From NCBI GenBank assembly GCA_040218415.1, contig JAVJRN010000025.1, positions 1 to 64,000 of the forward strand: a stretch of 64,000 nt of DNA, written 5' to 3'. Position numbers and translations under genes: made by a program. Origin of the DNA: JAVJRN01 sp040218415. Lineage in GTDB: Bacteria; Bacteroidota; Bacteroidia; Cytophagales; Cyclobacteriaceae. This document shows, piece after piece, positions 9,604 through 19,037 of the stretch; within the stretch, counting starts at the first letter, position 1; every line of letters starts with the position of its first letter. The notes under the pieces are model-generated. The model worked only from the letters and a program-made list of their open reading frames with translations. It was not told the origin of the DNA and did no database searches.

Positions 9604-9731
9604 TAGGCGATTGGTTAATGTGTGCTGAAAGTTAAACTAATTCATTGATTTCTGAAAAGCTGCCATTCATGAAATATCTAAATGGTAATGGAGATGAACA
9701 TAAACAGTATAAACTGCGTTTCTGAAATTAT

Positions 9732-10385
9732 ATGAAGAATGTAGTAAAATCGACATTTATGTTGTGCACGTTATTATTCGCTGTATCGTGCTCAGGAGGT
9801 AAAGCTGAAAAAGATAAAGCTGAAAATTCACAAAATCTCGATGGCTTGAAGAAAGCCTATTTCGCGAGTGGATGCTTTTGGTGTGTTGAGGCAATTTTTG
9901 AAAGTGTAGCTGGCGTAGAAGAGGCGGTATCAGGATACGCTGGCGGAAAAGAAGTAAACCCAACATATCGTCAAGTTTCGAGCGGAAGTACAGGGCATAC
10001 GGAAACGGTGGAAGTTTATTATAATCCCGAAATAGTTAGCTATGAAACGCTGCTCAAAGTTTATTACGGATCACACAACCCAACAACTGTTAATGGTCAG
10101 CACCCTGATTACGGCGCTCAATACCGATCAGCTATCTTCTACCAATCGGAAGAGGAGAAACTTTTGGCAGAAAAATATATGAAGAATTTAGATAAATCTG
10201 GACAATATGATAGTCCTATAGCTACAGAAATAGCCCCACTGACAAAATTTTGGAAAGCAGAAGAATATCATCAGGATTATGAAAAAAACAATCCGTATCA
10301 GCCCTATGTAATGAATGTGTCTGTGCCTCGTTTGAAAAAATTTCAACAGAAATATCCAGAACTACTTAAGAAAAACACCCACTAA
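9732..10385 (+). CDS. msrA: Peptide-methionine (S)-S-oxide reductase, lipoprotein form
   Basis: 217 residues. MsrA reduces methionine-S-sulfoxide in proteins. The GCFWC motif places the catalytic Cys at 48 and a second Cys at 51. The family signatures SGYAGG and YHQDY (near the C-terminus) are present. The N-terminus is a lipoprotein signal (LLFAVSC, acylated Cys at 20) followed by a Lys-rich linker, so this copy acts in the envelope, repairing oxidised envelope proteins, rather than in the cytosol. No MsrB domain is fused. It is monocistronic as far as can be seen. Confidence 0.95.
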   Translation: MKNVVKSTFMLCTLLFAVSCSGGKAEKDKAENSQNLDGLKKAYFASGCFWCVEAIFESVAGVEEAVSGYAGGKEVNPTYRQVSSGSTGHTETVEVYYNPEIVSYETLLKVYYGSHNPTTVNGQHPDYGAQYRSAIFYQSEEEKLLAEKYMKNLDKSGQYDSPIATEIAPLTKFWKAEEYHQDYEKNNPYQPYVMNVSVPRLKKFQQKYPELLKKNTH

Positions 10386-10394
10386 AGTGCTAAA

Positions 10395-10577
10395 TTAAAA
10401 TATTCGAACGAGCAGTTTGAGGGCTTCAAAATCTTTAGAAGAGTTCCCCATTTCAAAAATTTTGGTCTTAAAGAAGTGATATTGTAAGGCGGTTGATTTT
10501 TGTTTTTTATTATAATACTCCGTTTGAATATTGTAAACGCAAAGATCCAATACGCCAATTGACTTCATAAAATACAA
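10395..10577 (-). CDS. Possible small protein, 60 residues
   Basis: The frame starts with ATG and has protein-like composition, with a basic, hydrophobic C-terminal half ending KDFEALKLLVRIF. No domain is recognised and no ribosome-binding site is evident. It lies just downstream of msrA on the opposite strand and before tRNA-Arg(CCT). Real expression is uncertain. Confidence 0.3.
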   Translation of the reverse strand: MYFMKSIGVLDLCVYNIQTEYYNKKQKSTALQYHFFKTKIFEMGNSSKDFEALKLLVRIF

Positions 10578-10612
10578 TAATGTTTTTCTATTATGGAGCC
10601 AAAATAAATAAG

Positions 10613-10684
10613 TAGTCCCGGCAGGAATCGAACCTGCATCAAAAGTTTAGGAAACTTCTATTCTATCCATTGAACTACGGGGCT
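10613..10684 (-). tRNA. tRNA-Arg (anticodon CCT)
   Basis: The minus strand folds as a cloverleaf. The acceptor is AGCCCCG (10678-10684) with CGGGACT (10614-10620), with one C-A mismatch at pair 3-70. The anticodon stem GAAGT/ACTTT encloses loop TTCCTAA with anticodon CCT. The T arm is GCAGG/CCTGC with loop TTCGATT. CCT reads AGG arginine codons. CCA is not encoded. The two tRNA genes of the window are both arginine acceptors. Confidence 0.92.
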
Positions 10685-10881
10685 AGTATTAAATTGCGTG
10701 GCAAGTTAATCAAACAAGTTTTTTATTCAGTGATCCTATTCAATTTAACCCTAGGAATTTTTGGAATAAAATAGCTTTACCAACTAGATGAGATTTGTTT
10801 ATCAATTTCGACAAACATTACTCGCATTTATCAATGTCAGTACGACTTGCAATAATTTTTATTCAAACTACAAGAAACAGT

Positions 10882-11103
10882 TTAATCAGTTTCTTCCTCG
10901 TCTTTTAAAGTAAGCCAAGTCAAAAGGCCAACAACCGCAGTAACTGCACTTAGCAAGAAAAAGATGTTTATTCGTCGTTGAATTCTTTCTATTTTCGAGA
11001 TATAGCCTGAACCAATTCCTTTTTTTGTAATGAAGTTTTCCAACTCTTCAATTTTGGCATTAAGTTCTTTTTTTGTCTTATTCGTAAGATCAGTGAATTC
11101 CAT
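10882..11103 (-). CDS. Small membrane-anchored coiled-coil protein, hypothetical
   Basis: 73 residues. A charged N-terminal half with heptad-like spacing (TKKELNAKIEELENFI) suggests a coiled coil. A single transmembrane helix follows at about 48-66 (IFFLLSAVTAVVGLLTWL), and the protein ends in an acidic tail (KDEEETD). No family is recognised. It lies between tRNA-Arg and hflX on the same strand as hflX, about 110 bases downstream of it. The topology is inferred from hydrophobicity only. Confidence 0.6.
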   Translation of the reverse strand: MEFTDLTNKTKKELNAKIEELENFITKKGIGSGYISKIERIQRRINIFFLLSAVTAVVGLLTWLTLKDEEETD

Positions 11104-11212
11104 AATTGCTATTTTTTGTTTTTAGCGATAGTTAAAAGTTAAACATTTTTTTTTGAAAGACAAAGAGACAATTTAAAGTTCACATATACTTGAAGTTTGA
11201 AATTTCAGTTTA

Positions 11213-12349
11213 TCAGTATGTCTCGGGCTTAAGGTAGTTTGGGTAAATTTGATAATGTTTTTTGGCAACTGCTTGACCTATCATTACTTTCAGTTCATCT
11301 ATTTGAAATTTGGTTTTGGCAGAAACATAAATACCTTCTTTGCTAATTTGGTAATGCTCAGGAATCTCAGACTGATCGGCTATTTGATCTGATTTATTGT
11401 AAATTTTTATAGTAGGAATTTGTGATGCGCCGATCTCCTCTAAAGTCTCTTCTACTACTTTTACATGCTCGTTGTAAGACAAGTTTGAAACATCGATGAC
11501 ATGAAGTAATACATCAGCCTCTGATACTTCTGCTAAGGTGCTTTTAAAAGATTCAATCAAGCTATGTGGCAGTTTCCTTATAAAACCTACAGTATCAGAA
11601 AGCAGGAAGGGGATATCATTTAAAACGACCTTTCTTACTGTTGAATCAACGGTGGCGAAGAGCTCATCTTTTGCATATACATCTTCACGACTCAGGAGTT
11701 TCATGAGTGTTGATTTTCCGGCGTTGGTGTAGCCTACAAATGCCACACGAACCACCCCATCTCGTGACTTTCTTCTTGTCGCGGCTTGAGTTTCAATTTT
11801 GTCGAGTTTTTTCCGTAGTAATGTTATTTGATTTCTAATAATTCGTCTATCCGTCTCAATTTCCTTTTCTCCTGATCCTCCTCTGGTACCTGTACCTCCT
11901 CTTTGCCTTTCAAGGTGTGTCCACATTCTGGTCAACCGAGGTAATAAGTACTGATATCGTGCTAGTTCTACTTGTGTTCTTGCTTGATTGGTCTTGGCAC
12001 GGTTTAGAAAGATTTCAAGAATGAGCAAGCTTCGATCATAAATGGTGACCTTTAATTCATTTTCAAGATTGCGAAGCTGAGATGGACTTAAATCATCATC
12101 GAAAATCACATTTTTAATGTCTTCAACGGTGATATACTCCTTTATTTCGTTGAGTTTTCCAGAGCCTATAAACGTCCGTCTTTCTGGATGTTCCAATTTT
12201 TGGGAAAAACGTTTTTCGATTTTTAATCCCAAAGTTTGAGCAAGAAAATCTAATTCATCTAAATACTCCGTAGTTTTTTCATCTGATTGAAATTTTGGAG
12301 CTACAGCTACCAAAACGCCTCTTTCTGTTTCTTTCTTAGTTTCAAACAT
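11213..12349 (-). CDS. hflX: Ribosome-associated GTPase HflX
   Basis: 378 residues from ATG 12349; the frame reaches 12382, but the extra 11 residues do not match the usual HflX start, which begins close to ETERGVLVAV. An N-terminal HflX domain (about 10-150, with RTFIGSGKL and DDDLSPSQLRNLE) and a helical linker with the Gly-rich GGTGTRGGSGE segment precede a TrmE-like G domain with G1 GYTNAGKS, G3 DTVGF and G4 NKSD. HflX binds the 50S subunit and splits stalled or heat-damaged ribosomes. It is transcribed leftwards, divergent from the polysaccharide block. Confidence 0.95.
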   Translation of the reverse strand: MFETKKETERGVLVAVAPKFQSDEKTTEYLDELDFLAQTLGLKIEKRFSQKLEHPERRTFIGSGKLNEIKEYITVEDIKNVIFDDDLSPSQLRNLENELKVTIYDRSLLILEIFLNRAKTNQARTQVELARYQYLLPRLTRMWTHLERQRGGTGTRGGSGEKEIETDRRIIRNQITLLRKKLDKIETQAATRRKSRDGVVRVAFVGYTNAGKSTLMKLLSREDVYAKDELFATVDSTVRKVVLNDIPFLLSDTVGFIRKLPHSLIESFKSTLAEVSEADVLLHVIDVSNLSYNEHVKVVEETLEEIGASQIPTIKIYNKSDQIADQSEIPEHYQISKEGIYVSAKTKFQIDELKVMIGQAVAKKHYQIYPNYLKPETY

Positions 12350-12424
12350 ATAAATTCGTTGACTTATGTCTCTTACACACAAAACACAAAGTAAAATTAA
12401 TGGTTTCCTTTTAGCTTTTCATTT

Positions 12425-13549
12425 TTGAAAGTAGCCATCATCATAAATACGAGCTGGAATATATATAATTTCCGAAGAGGAATTATTGAGCATTATCTTG
12501 GCCTTGGAGACGAAGTGCTCGCCATAGGCCCTAGAGACGAGTATTCACAGAAACTTGAAGATTTGGGTTGTCAATACTTTGAACTTCCGATGAGTGGATC
12601 AGGCATGAATCCGCTGAAAGATCTCATTTTGCTTTATCAACATTGGAATTTGTTAAGAAAAATTCGCCCTGATGTTGTGCTTACTTACACGATTAAACCG
12701 AATATTTATGGTTCTATAGCGTCTGGCTGGCTTGGTATCCCTTGCATTTGCAACGTGAGTGGCTTGGGCACTGTGTTTCTCTGGAAAGGCTGGGTGAAGA
12801 AAGTTGCTTCAGCGCTCTATACCTACGCATTCAAAAAAAATAGTTGGGTTTTTTTTCAAAACGAGGATGATAGAATACAATTTTTGGAGGCGGTCAATCT
12901 TGATCGAAATAAGACGGGTATTTTGCCGGGATCTGGAATCAACATTGAACGTTTTGCTTATTCTAAACCCGAATTCAGTGAAACCCCTATTTTCTTGATG
13001 ATCGCAAGGTTGCTCATTGACAAAGGCGTATATGAGTATGCTGAAGCAGCGGAAAAATATCTTTCAGATGGGCGTAAAGGAATATTCTGGTTAATCGGAG
13101 AGAAAGATCCTGAGCACAAGCGAAGTATTGACTTAGCCAAATTGTCACAATGGGAAAAGGCAGGGACGCTAAAATATTTTGAAAAAGTGGAAGATGTCAG
13201 AGAAATTATTTTGAAGTCTGAGGTTGTTGTTTTACCCTCTTACCGAGAGGGAACACCGCGTACTCTTTTAGAAGGAGCAGCAATGGGCAGAGCCTTGATA
13301 GCGACGGATGTTCCAGGGTGTCGAGAGGTTGTTGAGCATAACAAGAATGGGTTCTTGTGTAGCGTCAAAAGTGGCAAAAGTCTTTATGAAGCTTTAAGTC
13401 TTTATGCTGATTTGGCACAAAGCAAGAGAATCGAATTGTCAAAATATTCAAGAATAAAAGTAGAAAAGGAGTTTGATGAAAATATTGTAATTACGCGCTA
13501 CGCAGAAAAAATCGGTGAATTGACCAATAACAAGCTAAAGCGATTCTAA
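12425..13549 (+). CDS. Glycosyltransferase family 4 protein
   Basis: 374 residues, GT-B fold, retaining family 4. It begins with TTG at 12425 (KVAIIINTSWNIYNF), and no nearer ATG would keep the first beta strand. The N-terminal acceptor domain resembles WbpA/PglA-like sugar transferases (RPDVVLTYTIKPN, NVSGLGT). The C-terminal donor domain carries the EX7E motif in REGTPRTLLEGA, followed by DVPGCREVV. It probably adds a sugar to a lipid-linked glycan at the inner membrane. It is followed by the wza-, wzc- and cpsB-like genes, so it belongs to exopolysaccharide production. Confidence 0.88.
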   Translation: MKVAIIINTSWNIYNFRRGIIEHYLGLGDEVLAIGPRDEYSQKLEDLGCQYFELPMSGSGMNPLKDLILLYQHWNLLRKIRPDVVLTYTIKPNIYGSIASGWLGIPCICNVSGLGTVFLWKGWVKKVASALYTYAFKKNSWVFFQNEDDRIQFLEAVNLDRNKTGILPGSGINIERFAYSKPEFSETPIFLMIARLLIDKGVYEYAEAAEKYLSDGRKGIFWLIGEKDPEHKRSIDLAKLSQWEKAGTLKYFEKVEDVREIILKSEVVVLPSYREGTPRTLLEGAAMGRALIATDVPGCREVVEHNKNGFLCSVKSGKSLYEALSLYADLAQSKRIELSKYSRIKVEKEFDENIVITRYAEKIGELTNNKLKRF

Positions 13550-13585
13550 TTAAATGCCATGGATTTGACTAGTTTTGAGTTCCAT

Positions 13586-14380
13586 ATGAAACAAAAAGTC
13601 ATCAAATTTCTCTGTCTAATTATCCTCACAAATATGCTCGGTTGTCAAGCATACAAGCAGGATATCTTATTTAGGCTTGATGAAGAAAATCCTCAAAACG
13701 TGCAAACAGCTGTTGCTAATTATGAGGGAAACTATGTGATAGAGGAAAATGACCTCCTTATTGTTGAAGTTTTTACCAACAAGGGAGAAAGATTGGTAGA
13801 TCCAAATTTTGAGTTGCAAGTTCAGCAAGGTCAACAGGGTCAGCAAATGAGGGGGCAATATCAATATCTCGTCCAAAAAGGAGGGGTCATAAAATTGCCA
13901 ATAATTGGAGAGGCTAAAATAGCTCAACTTACCGTAGACCTGGCCGAGGACCTACTTGAAGCGGCCTATTCCGAGTTTTATAAAGAAGTTTTTGTGAAAA
14001 TTGAACTAACAAATAGACGCGTTATAGTGCTTGGTGCTGGAGGTGGTCAGGTTATTCCTTTACCTAATGAAAACACAAGTTTATTTGAAGTTTTAGCATT
14101 ATATGGAGGGTTAGAGCCAGGAGCTAAAGCTGATAGAATTAAGATATTGAGAGGTGATTTAAATCAACCCATGGTCTATAAGGTAGATCTTTCTTCTATT
14201 GCAGCTATGAAATCTTCTTTAATACAAATTGAACCAGGAGACGTTATCTATATTGAACCATGGAGAAGGCCTTGGCTAGAATCTTTTAGAGACTTCTCTC
14301 CAATTTTGGGTTTAACTACGAGTGCTTTAACGTTGATTGTTGTTATTCAAAACTTGTCTTCTGATCCTAATAATCCTTAG
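13586..14380 (+). CDS. Polysaccharide export lipoprotein (Wza/GfcE-like)
   Basis: 264 residues from ATG 13586; the frame opens at 13559, but the internal start gives a proper lipoprotein signal with lipobox NMLGC. A Poly_export domain (about 45-140, starting YVIEENDLLIVEVF) contains a Gln/Gly-rich insert (QQGQQGQQ). One SLBB-like domain follows (RVIVLGAGGGQVIPLP), and then a hydrophobic C-terminal segment (LGLTTSALTLIVVI), which may be the membrane-spanning helix. It forms the outer-membrane export channel with the kinase encoded 2 bases downstream. Confidence 0.9.
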   Translation: MKQKVIKFLCLIILTNMLGCQAYKQDILFRLDEENPQNVQTAVANYEGNYVIEENDLLIVEVFTNKGERLVDPNFELQVQQGQQGQQMRGQYQYLVQKGGVIKLPIIGEAKIAQLTVDLAEDLLEAAYSEFYKEVFVKIELTNRRVIVLGAGGGQVIPLPNENTSLFEVLALYGGLEPGAKADRIKILRGDLNQPMVYKVDLSSIAAMKSSLIQIEPGDVIYIEPWRRPWLESFRDFSPILGLTTSALTLIVVIQNLSSDPNNP

Positions 14381-14382
14381 AT

Positions 14383-16731
14383 ATGAATGAGCAATATTCT
14401 CCTATCGATAGACAAAACGAGGACGATTTCTTGAATTCCTTCGATGCTGCGAAGTTTTTGACTATAATCAAAAAGTCATGGATTTGGGTAGTGTTTTTTT
14501 TTGTAATATTTCTGTCAATTTCATATCTATACCTTAGGTACACCAAGCCTTTATTCGAGTCTTCATCAACAATTAAGCTAGACTTTGAAAGTGAAGCCAA
14601 TACGCTTGGTCTAGCTTCGAACCTTGAGTCAATAGAACTTAATGAGCTTTCTGGTGAGATAGAAATATTAAAGTCAAAATTATTTTTATCCCGGTTAGTT
14701 GATGTTATAGGTTTTGATGTGTCCTATTATTATTATGGGAACTACCTTACTGATGAAAGGTATGCAAATAGTCCTTTTTCCGTTTCTTATAAAATAAAAA
14801 ACGGATCCTATTACGATCGGCCAATAGACATTGATATTGTTGACTCAAACACTTTCACGCTCAATTTTCAGGAAAATGGTGAACTTAAGAAGTCTAAATT
14901 TAAGTTTGGTTCTCCTATTAATACACCAGATTTTAATTTATTGATAGAGAAAACTTCTGGTTTTTCCGAGGATGAGGTTGTTGGGAGCTATTATTTTACA
15001 ATCAATAGTAAGCCCAGATTAATCAATTACTTGGAAAGCAACCTTGGTGTGAGGCCTGAAAACTTTAATGCTAAAACAATCCGAATTTCTTTTACTGATT
15101 ACAATAAGTTTAAAGCGAGAGATATTGTAGCGGCCATTGATACTATTTATTTGGAGTATACAAAAGAGGCTAAGAATCTGGCTCTGGAGCAAAAGATAAA
15201 ATTTCTTGAAGGTCAGATTGAAAATACCGAATCAAATCTTGAGGGTTTTGATGATTATTTTGAGTCCTTCACCATAGAAAACAGAACCACAGACTTGTCA
15301 GGTGATGTGTCCCGCACCATCAAGCAGCTGGCCTTACTAGACTCACAAGGCTATTACTTAAAGGAGCGATATTTGGAAATTGAACTAGTGGAAGAGCAGC
15401 TCCATTCAAATGATAAAATTGCCATAAGTAGTTTCATTACTCACAATTTACCAAATTTCATTTCTTCAGCCTTCGAGGAATTTCAAACGATACTCAATGA
15501 AAGAGCGATAAAGATTAATTCATATAATGAGAATACGCTTGTCATCCAAAAACTTGATGAAGAGCTTAATATGCTTCGTAAAAACTTAGAAGGTGTAGTT
15601 GAAGATTATAAAAAAGAACTAAAAAAATCAATTGTACAGGTAAAAAGCCAGAGAGAGAGGCTTGAATCTAATTTTGCAGCGCTTCCCTCTATGGGAACGA
15701 CATACAATAAAAATCGCCGTTTGTACGCTCTTCAAGAAGAGTTTTTGTTGTCTTTAAGGAAAAGTAAAATGGACTTAGAAATAACCCGTGCAGGTACCGT
15801 AACTAATTATGTTATACTTGCTCCCGCTTCTTTGCCAGGCGTACCTATTCAACCTCAGAGGCTCCTGATTTTCGGAGTAGGTGGATCATTAGCATTTATT
15901 ATTTCTATCATTTTTTTATTACTACGATATCTTACCAATAATAAAATATCCAGTTTACGTGAGCTCGAACGACTCACATCTGTACCTGTAATTGGTAGTG
16001 TGCCTTTCTTTAAAAAAGAAAACCTAGAGACGACCAGGTTGGTAATTACGCCAAGCTCAAAATCGGCGCTGAGCGAATCTTTACGTACAATCCGGACCAA
16101 CATGGAGTTTCTGAGCAATAAGAAATCTGGCTCTCAGGTTATTACAATTACTTCTACAGTAGGAGGTGAGGGGAAGACGTTTGTTGCCGTAAACCTTGGA
16201 GCAGTTGTCGCATTTTCGAATCAAAAAGTGTGTATCGTGGATCTGGATATGCGTAAACCCAAAGTACATTTAGCATTTGAGCATGCTCCATTTACAGAAG
16301 GAACGAGTACTATTTTGATTGGGAAAAGCCCGCTAGATAGAATTATACAAAAATCTAGAATAAATAACCTCGATTTTATACCAGCAGGACCTAATCCTCC
16401 TAATCCATCAGAATTAATCCTAAACCCAGAATATCAGGTAATGATTGATGAATTAAAATCTAGGTATGATTTGATCATTCTTGATACGCCACCAGTTGGT
16501 CTTGTTACTGATGCGGTGTTGTCTATGAAGAAATCAGATATACAGTTTTATGTCGTTCGTTCCAATTATTCAAAAAGGGATTACGTGAAGTCCGTGGATA
16601 AACTACGAAACATGAATCGATTCAACCAGCTATCCATCATATTTAATGGTGTCAAATCGGACGCTGGCTATGGTTATGGCTATGGTTACGGTTATGGTTA
16701 TGGCTATTATGAGGAATCCCCCAAAACCTGA
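14383..16731 (+). CDS. Wzc-like polysaccharide copolymerase / BY-kinase
   Basis: 782 residues. Transmembrane helix 1 lies at about 27-50, then the periplasmic Wzz region and long coiled coils (about 260-430). Transmembrane helix 2 (about 490-512) is followed by a cytoplasmic BY-kinase domain with Walker A GGEGKT near 593, Walker A' VDLDMRKP and Walker B LILDTPPVG. The C-terminus is seven Gly-Tyr units plus one Tyr, the autophosphorylated tyrosine cluster, unusually regular here. Wzc-type proteins control chain length and export of capsular or exopolysaccharide by cycling phosphorylation. It starts 2 bases after the wza stop; the cognate phosphatase gene follows. Confidence 0.94.
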   Translation: MNEQYSPIDRQNEDDFLNSFDAAKFLTIIKKSWIWVVFFFVIFLSISYLYLRYTKPLFESSSTIKLDFESEANTLGLASNLESIELNELSGEIEILKSKLFLSRLVDVIGFDVSYYYYGNYLTDERYANSPFSVSYKIKNGSYYDRPIDIDIVDSNTFTLNFQENGELKKSKFKFGSPINTPDFNLLIEKTSGFSEDEVVGSYYFTINSKPRLINYLESNLGVRPENFNAKTIRISFTDYNKFKARDIVAAIDTIYLEYTKEAKNLALEQKIKFLEGQIENTESNLEGFDDYFESFTIENRTTDLSGDVSRTIKQLALLDSQGYYLKERYLEIELVEEQLHSNDKIAISSFITHNLPNFISSAFEEFQTILNERAIKINSYNENTLVIQKLDEELNMLRKNLEGVVEDYKKELKKSIVQVKSQRERLESNFAALPSMGTTYNKNRRLYALQEEFLLSLRKSKMDLEITRAGTVTNYVILAPASLPGVPIQPQRLLIFGVGGSLAFIISIIFLLLRYLTNNKISSLRELERLTSVPVIGSVPFFKKENLETTRLVITPSSKSALSESLRTIRTNMEFLSNKKSGSQVITITSTVGGEGKTFVAVNLGAVVAFSNQKVCIVDLDMRKPKVHLAFEHAPFTEGTSTILIGKSPLDRIIQKSRINNLDFIPAGPNPPNPSELILNPEYQVMIDELKSRYDLIILDTPPVGLVTDAVLSMKKSDIQFYVVRSNYSKRDYVKSVDKLRNMNRFNQLSIIFNGVKSDAGYGYGYGYGYGYGYYEESPKT
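16666..16710 (+). repeat. Hexanucleotide tandem repeat (GGYTAY) in the kinase tail
   Basis: Seven imperfect copies of a Gly-Tyr hexamer followed by an extra Tyr codon encode the tyrosine cluster of the Wzc-like kinase. Third-base differences between units mean it is not perfectly repetitive, but slippage could change the number of phosphorylatable tyrosines without a frameshift. Confidence 0.85.
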
Positions 16732-16745
16732 CTAACTTTGCGGCT

Positions 16746-17456
16746 ATGTTTGGATGGTCATTTTCTGGAAGTAAGTTGGATTTGAGTGTGGACATGCACT
16801 CGCACTTAATACCTGGTGTGGATGATGGGTCAAAATCACTGGAAGAAACACTCAGTATTTTAAAAGATTACGAATCACTTGGATTCAAAAAAGTCATTAC
16901 GACTCCCCATATTTACACAGATATATATCCTAATTCTGAAGAGCTTTTAACTCAAAGATATGAGTCCTTGCTGCCCGAAATTACCAAAGAAGGAATTTCT
17001 ATTGATCTTCAACTAGGGGCGGAATATTATTGCGACGAAAATTTTCTTCAAAAAATTAAGAACAAGAAAAAACTTTTAAGCTTTTCTGACAATTATGTTT
17101 TGGTTGAAACATCTTTCTACACAAAGCCCATCATGTTTCAGGAGGTGTTTTTTGAATTGCAGAGTCAAGGATACAAGCCCATATTTGCTCACCCCGAACG
17201 TTACCAATACCTAGAAGACGATCTTGGATGGCTTGAAACACTTGCTGAAACAGGAATATTACTTCAGGTCAACTGGGGATCACTTATTGGTGCCTATGGT
17301 AACTTGCCGAAAAAAATTGCCAAGAAATTGCTGAAAAAAGGCTTAGTAACGTTCATGGGCTCTGATCTCCATCGGAAAAATCAGGTTGAAGGATTTAAAA
17401 AGGCAATAAATACCAAAATCGAAACGGAATCAATTAAAAATAATGAGCTTCTTTGA
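16746..17456 (+). CDS. CpsB/CapC-type tyrosine-protein phosphatase (PHP fold)
   Basis: 236 residues. The PHP metal site is seen as H18-S-H20 with DD near 26-27 (DMHSHLIPGVDDGS), TPHIY, the E-Y-Y of GAEYY, FAHPERY and GSDLHR near the C-terminus. This family dephosphorylates the tyrosine cluster of Wzc-type kinases and so resets polysaccharide assembly. It begins 14 bases after the kinase stop. A TAACTTTG sequence (16733-16740) immediately before it matches the -7 promoter consensus, but its position would make the message almost leaderless. Confidence 0.92.
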   Translation: MFGWSFSGSKLDLSVDMHSHLIPGVDDGSKSLEETLSILKDYESLGFKKVITTPHIYTDIYPNSEELLTQRYESLLPEITKEGISIDLQLGAEYYCDENFLQKIKNKKKLLSFSDNYVLVETSFYTKPIMFQEVFFELQSQGYKPIFAHPERYQYLEDDLGWLETLAETGILLQVNWGSLIGAYGNLPKKIAKKLLKKGLVTFMGSDLHRKNQVEGFKKAINTKIETESIKNNELL

Positions 17457-17554
17457 TTTGATTTTTGTGGAAAACTTTTCGTTCACATAAATCGTCTTAA
17501 AGGCTAAATAGTGTAAATTCATTAGGGATAAAGCTTACACGTTCAAGAGACCAG

Positions 17555-18958
17555 ATGCAGGATAATTTCAAACGCAAAGAGGAAAAGGAACTCATTAAAA
17601 AATATGAGTCTTTCCTTAAAGACGGAACTTATTTTTACTTCGATGAGGAGACATTCCTTTCCATTATTGAGTTTTATCAGAATAATGATAAGCTTAATAA
17701 AGCACTAAAGGCCTGTGTAATTGCTAAGGAGCAGTTTCCTTTTTCTTTAGAAATTTCTATGGAACTGGCCGATGTTTACCTTCGGTTAGATCAATTGGAT
17801 GATGCCGTAGAAATACTTTCGGACTTGCTCAATATGCACCCGAATGACCCGGAAATCCTTATTCAAAAAGGCACGATCCACTCGATATCAAATGAGTTTG
17901 AGGAGGCTATTTTTTGTTTTGAAAAGGCAATAGATAATGTGGAAGACAAAGACGACATCTACTACAGCATTGGCTTGGCTTACCAGGGCTTATCCGATTA
18001 TCATAAGGCCGCCGAAAATTACAAGTTGGCCATTGAGCATAATATGCTCAATGAAAATGCTTTATACGAACTAGCTTATTGTTTAGATGTAACTGGTCAA
18101 TTAGAAAGCAGCTTAGACTATTATCAAAGGTTTATCGATCAAGATCCATTTTCAGAGTATGCGTGGTATAATCTAGGAATTGTTTACAATAAACTTGGGA
18201 AATTCGACAAAGCCATAGATGCCTACGAATACGCTATAGCTATAGACGATGACTTTAGCAGTGCCCATTTTAACATTGGGAATTCATATATGAACTTGAT
18301 GCGTTTCGACAAGGCGCTGCAAGCATATACCAGGACACTGGAAGTTGAAGGGCCTGCTGCTGAAACTTATTGTCATCTGGCTGCTGCATATGAAAAGCTT
18401 TTACAGTTCGATTTGGCCATAAAGTACTATCAAAAAGCAGCTAAATTGGATAATCTCTATCATGATGCTTGGTTTGGCGTGGGAGTTTGCCTTTCCTTAC
18501 AGGATAAAAATTATGAGGCTATCCACTTTTTTAATAAAGCCTTAAAACTAGATCCTGAAAACCCTCAATACTGGAAAGGTGTTGCGGATGCGGAAAACAA
18601 GGTGGGCAACATCGTTTCTGCTCTAAATGCTTATGAAGAAGCGAGTGATCTCGATGGTGAAGATACTTCCATCTGGTTAGATTGGTCTTCGGTTCTTTTT
18701 GAGCAAGGAGATTATGAACAAGCCATCGACCTGCTTGAAGAAGGACTTGCCGAGTGCCCAGATGCTGCTGAACTGTATTATCGCAGCGTAGTTTATCTCG
18801 TAGAATCGGGCAAATATAAGCTTGCAATCAATCGCCTAGAAACCGCATTAATGTTAGATTTTGACAGCCATACGGAGCTGTTCGATTATTTCCCTAATTT
18901 ACAGACGCAAAAAGCCTTATTTAAAATAATCGAGCAGTATAGAAAAAACAATCTTTAA
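17555..18958 (+). CDS. Tetratricopeptide repeat protein
   Basis: 467 residues, soluble, acidic, no signal peptide. From about residue 60 it is a nearly continuous array of 34-residue TPR units with A8/G8/A20/F24/P32-type signature positions (for example AWYNLGIVYNKLGKFDKAIDAYEYAI), about ten repeats, ending in a shorter C-terminal cap. TPR arrays hold protein complexes together; the partner is not evident. It precedes the phosphosulfolactate synthase gene on the same strand (79 bases), an order I recall from other Bacteroidetes. Confidence 0.85.
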   Translation: MQDNFKRKEEKELIKKYESFLKDGTYFYFDEETFLSIIEFYQNNDKLNKALKACVIAKEQFPFSLEISMELADVYLRLDQLDDAVEILSDLLNMHPNDPEILIQKGTIHSISNEFEEAIFCFEKAIDNVEDKDDIYYSIGLAYQGLSDYHKAAENYKLAIEHNMLNENALYELAYCLDVTGQLESSLDYYQRFIDQDPFSEYAWYNLGIVYNKLGKFDKAIDAYEYAIAIDDDFSSAHFNIGNSYMNLMRFDKALQAYTRTLEVEGPAAETYCHLAAAYEKLLQFDLAIKYYQKAAKLDNLYHDAWFGVGVCLSLQDKNYEAIHFFNKALKLDPENPQYWKGVADAENKVGNIVSALNAYEEASDLDGEDTSIWLDWSSVLFEQGDYEQAIDLLEEGLAECPDAAELYYRSVVYLVESGKYKLAINRLETALMLDFDSHTELFDYFPNLQTQKALFKIIEQYRKNNL

Positions 18959-19037
18959 TCTAATTGCCATATTTAGCGTTAATTTTTTGACTTTTACACT
19001 TTATACTTTTCAATTTAATAACCTGCATTTATAAATA

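Noticed and set aside
753..10684. Attachment site of an integrated element at the two tRNA genes
   Set aside because: No integrase, direct repeat of a tRNA 3' end or change in base composition is seen near either tRNA.
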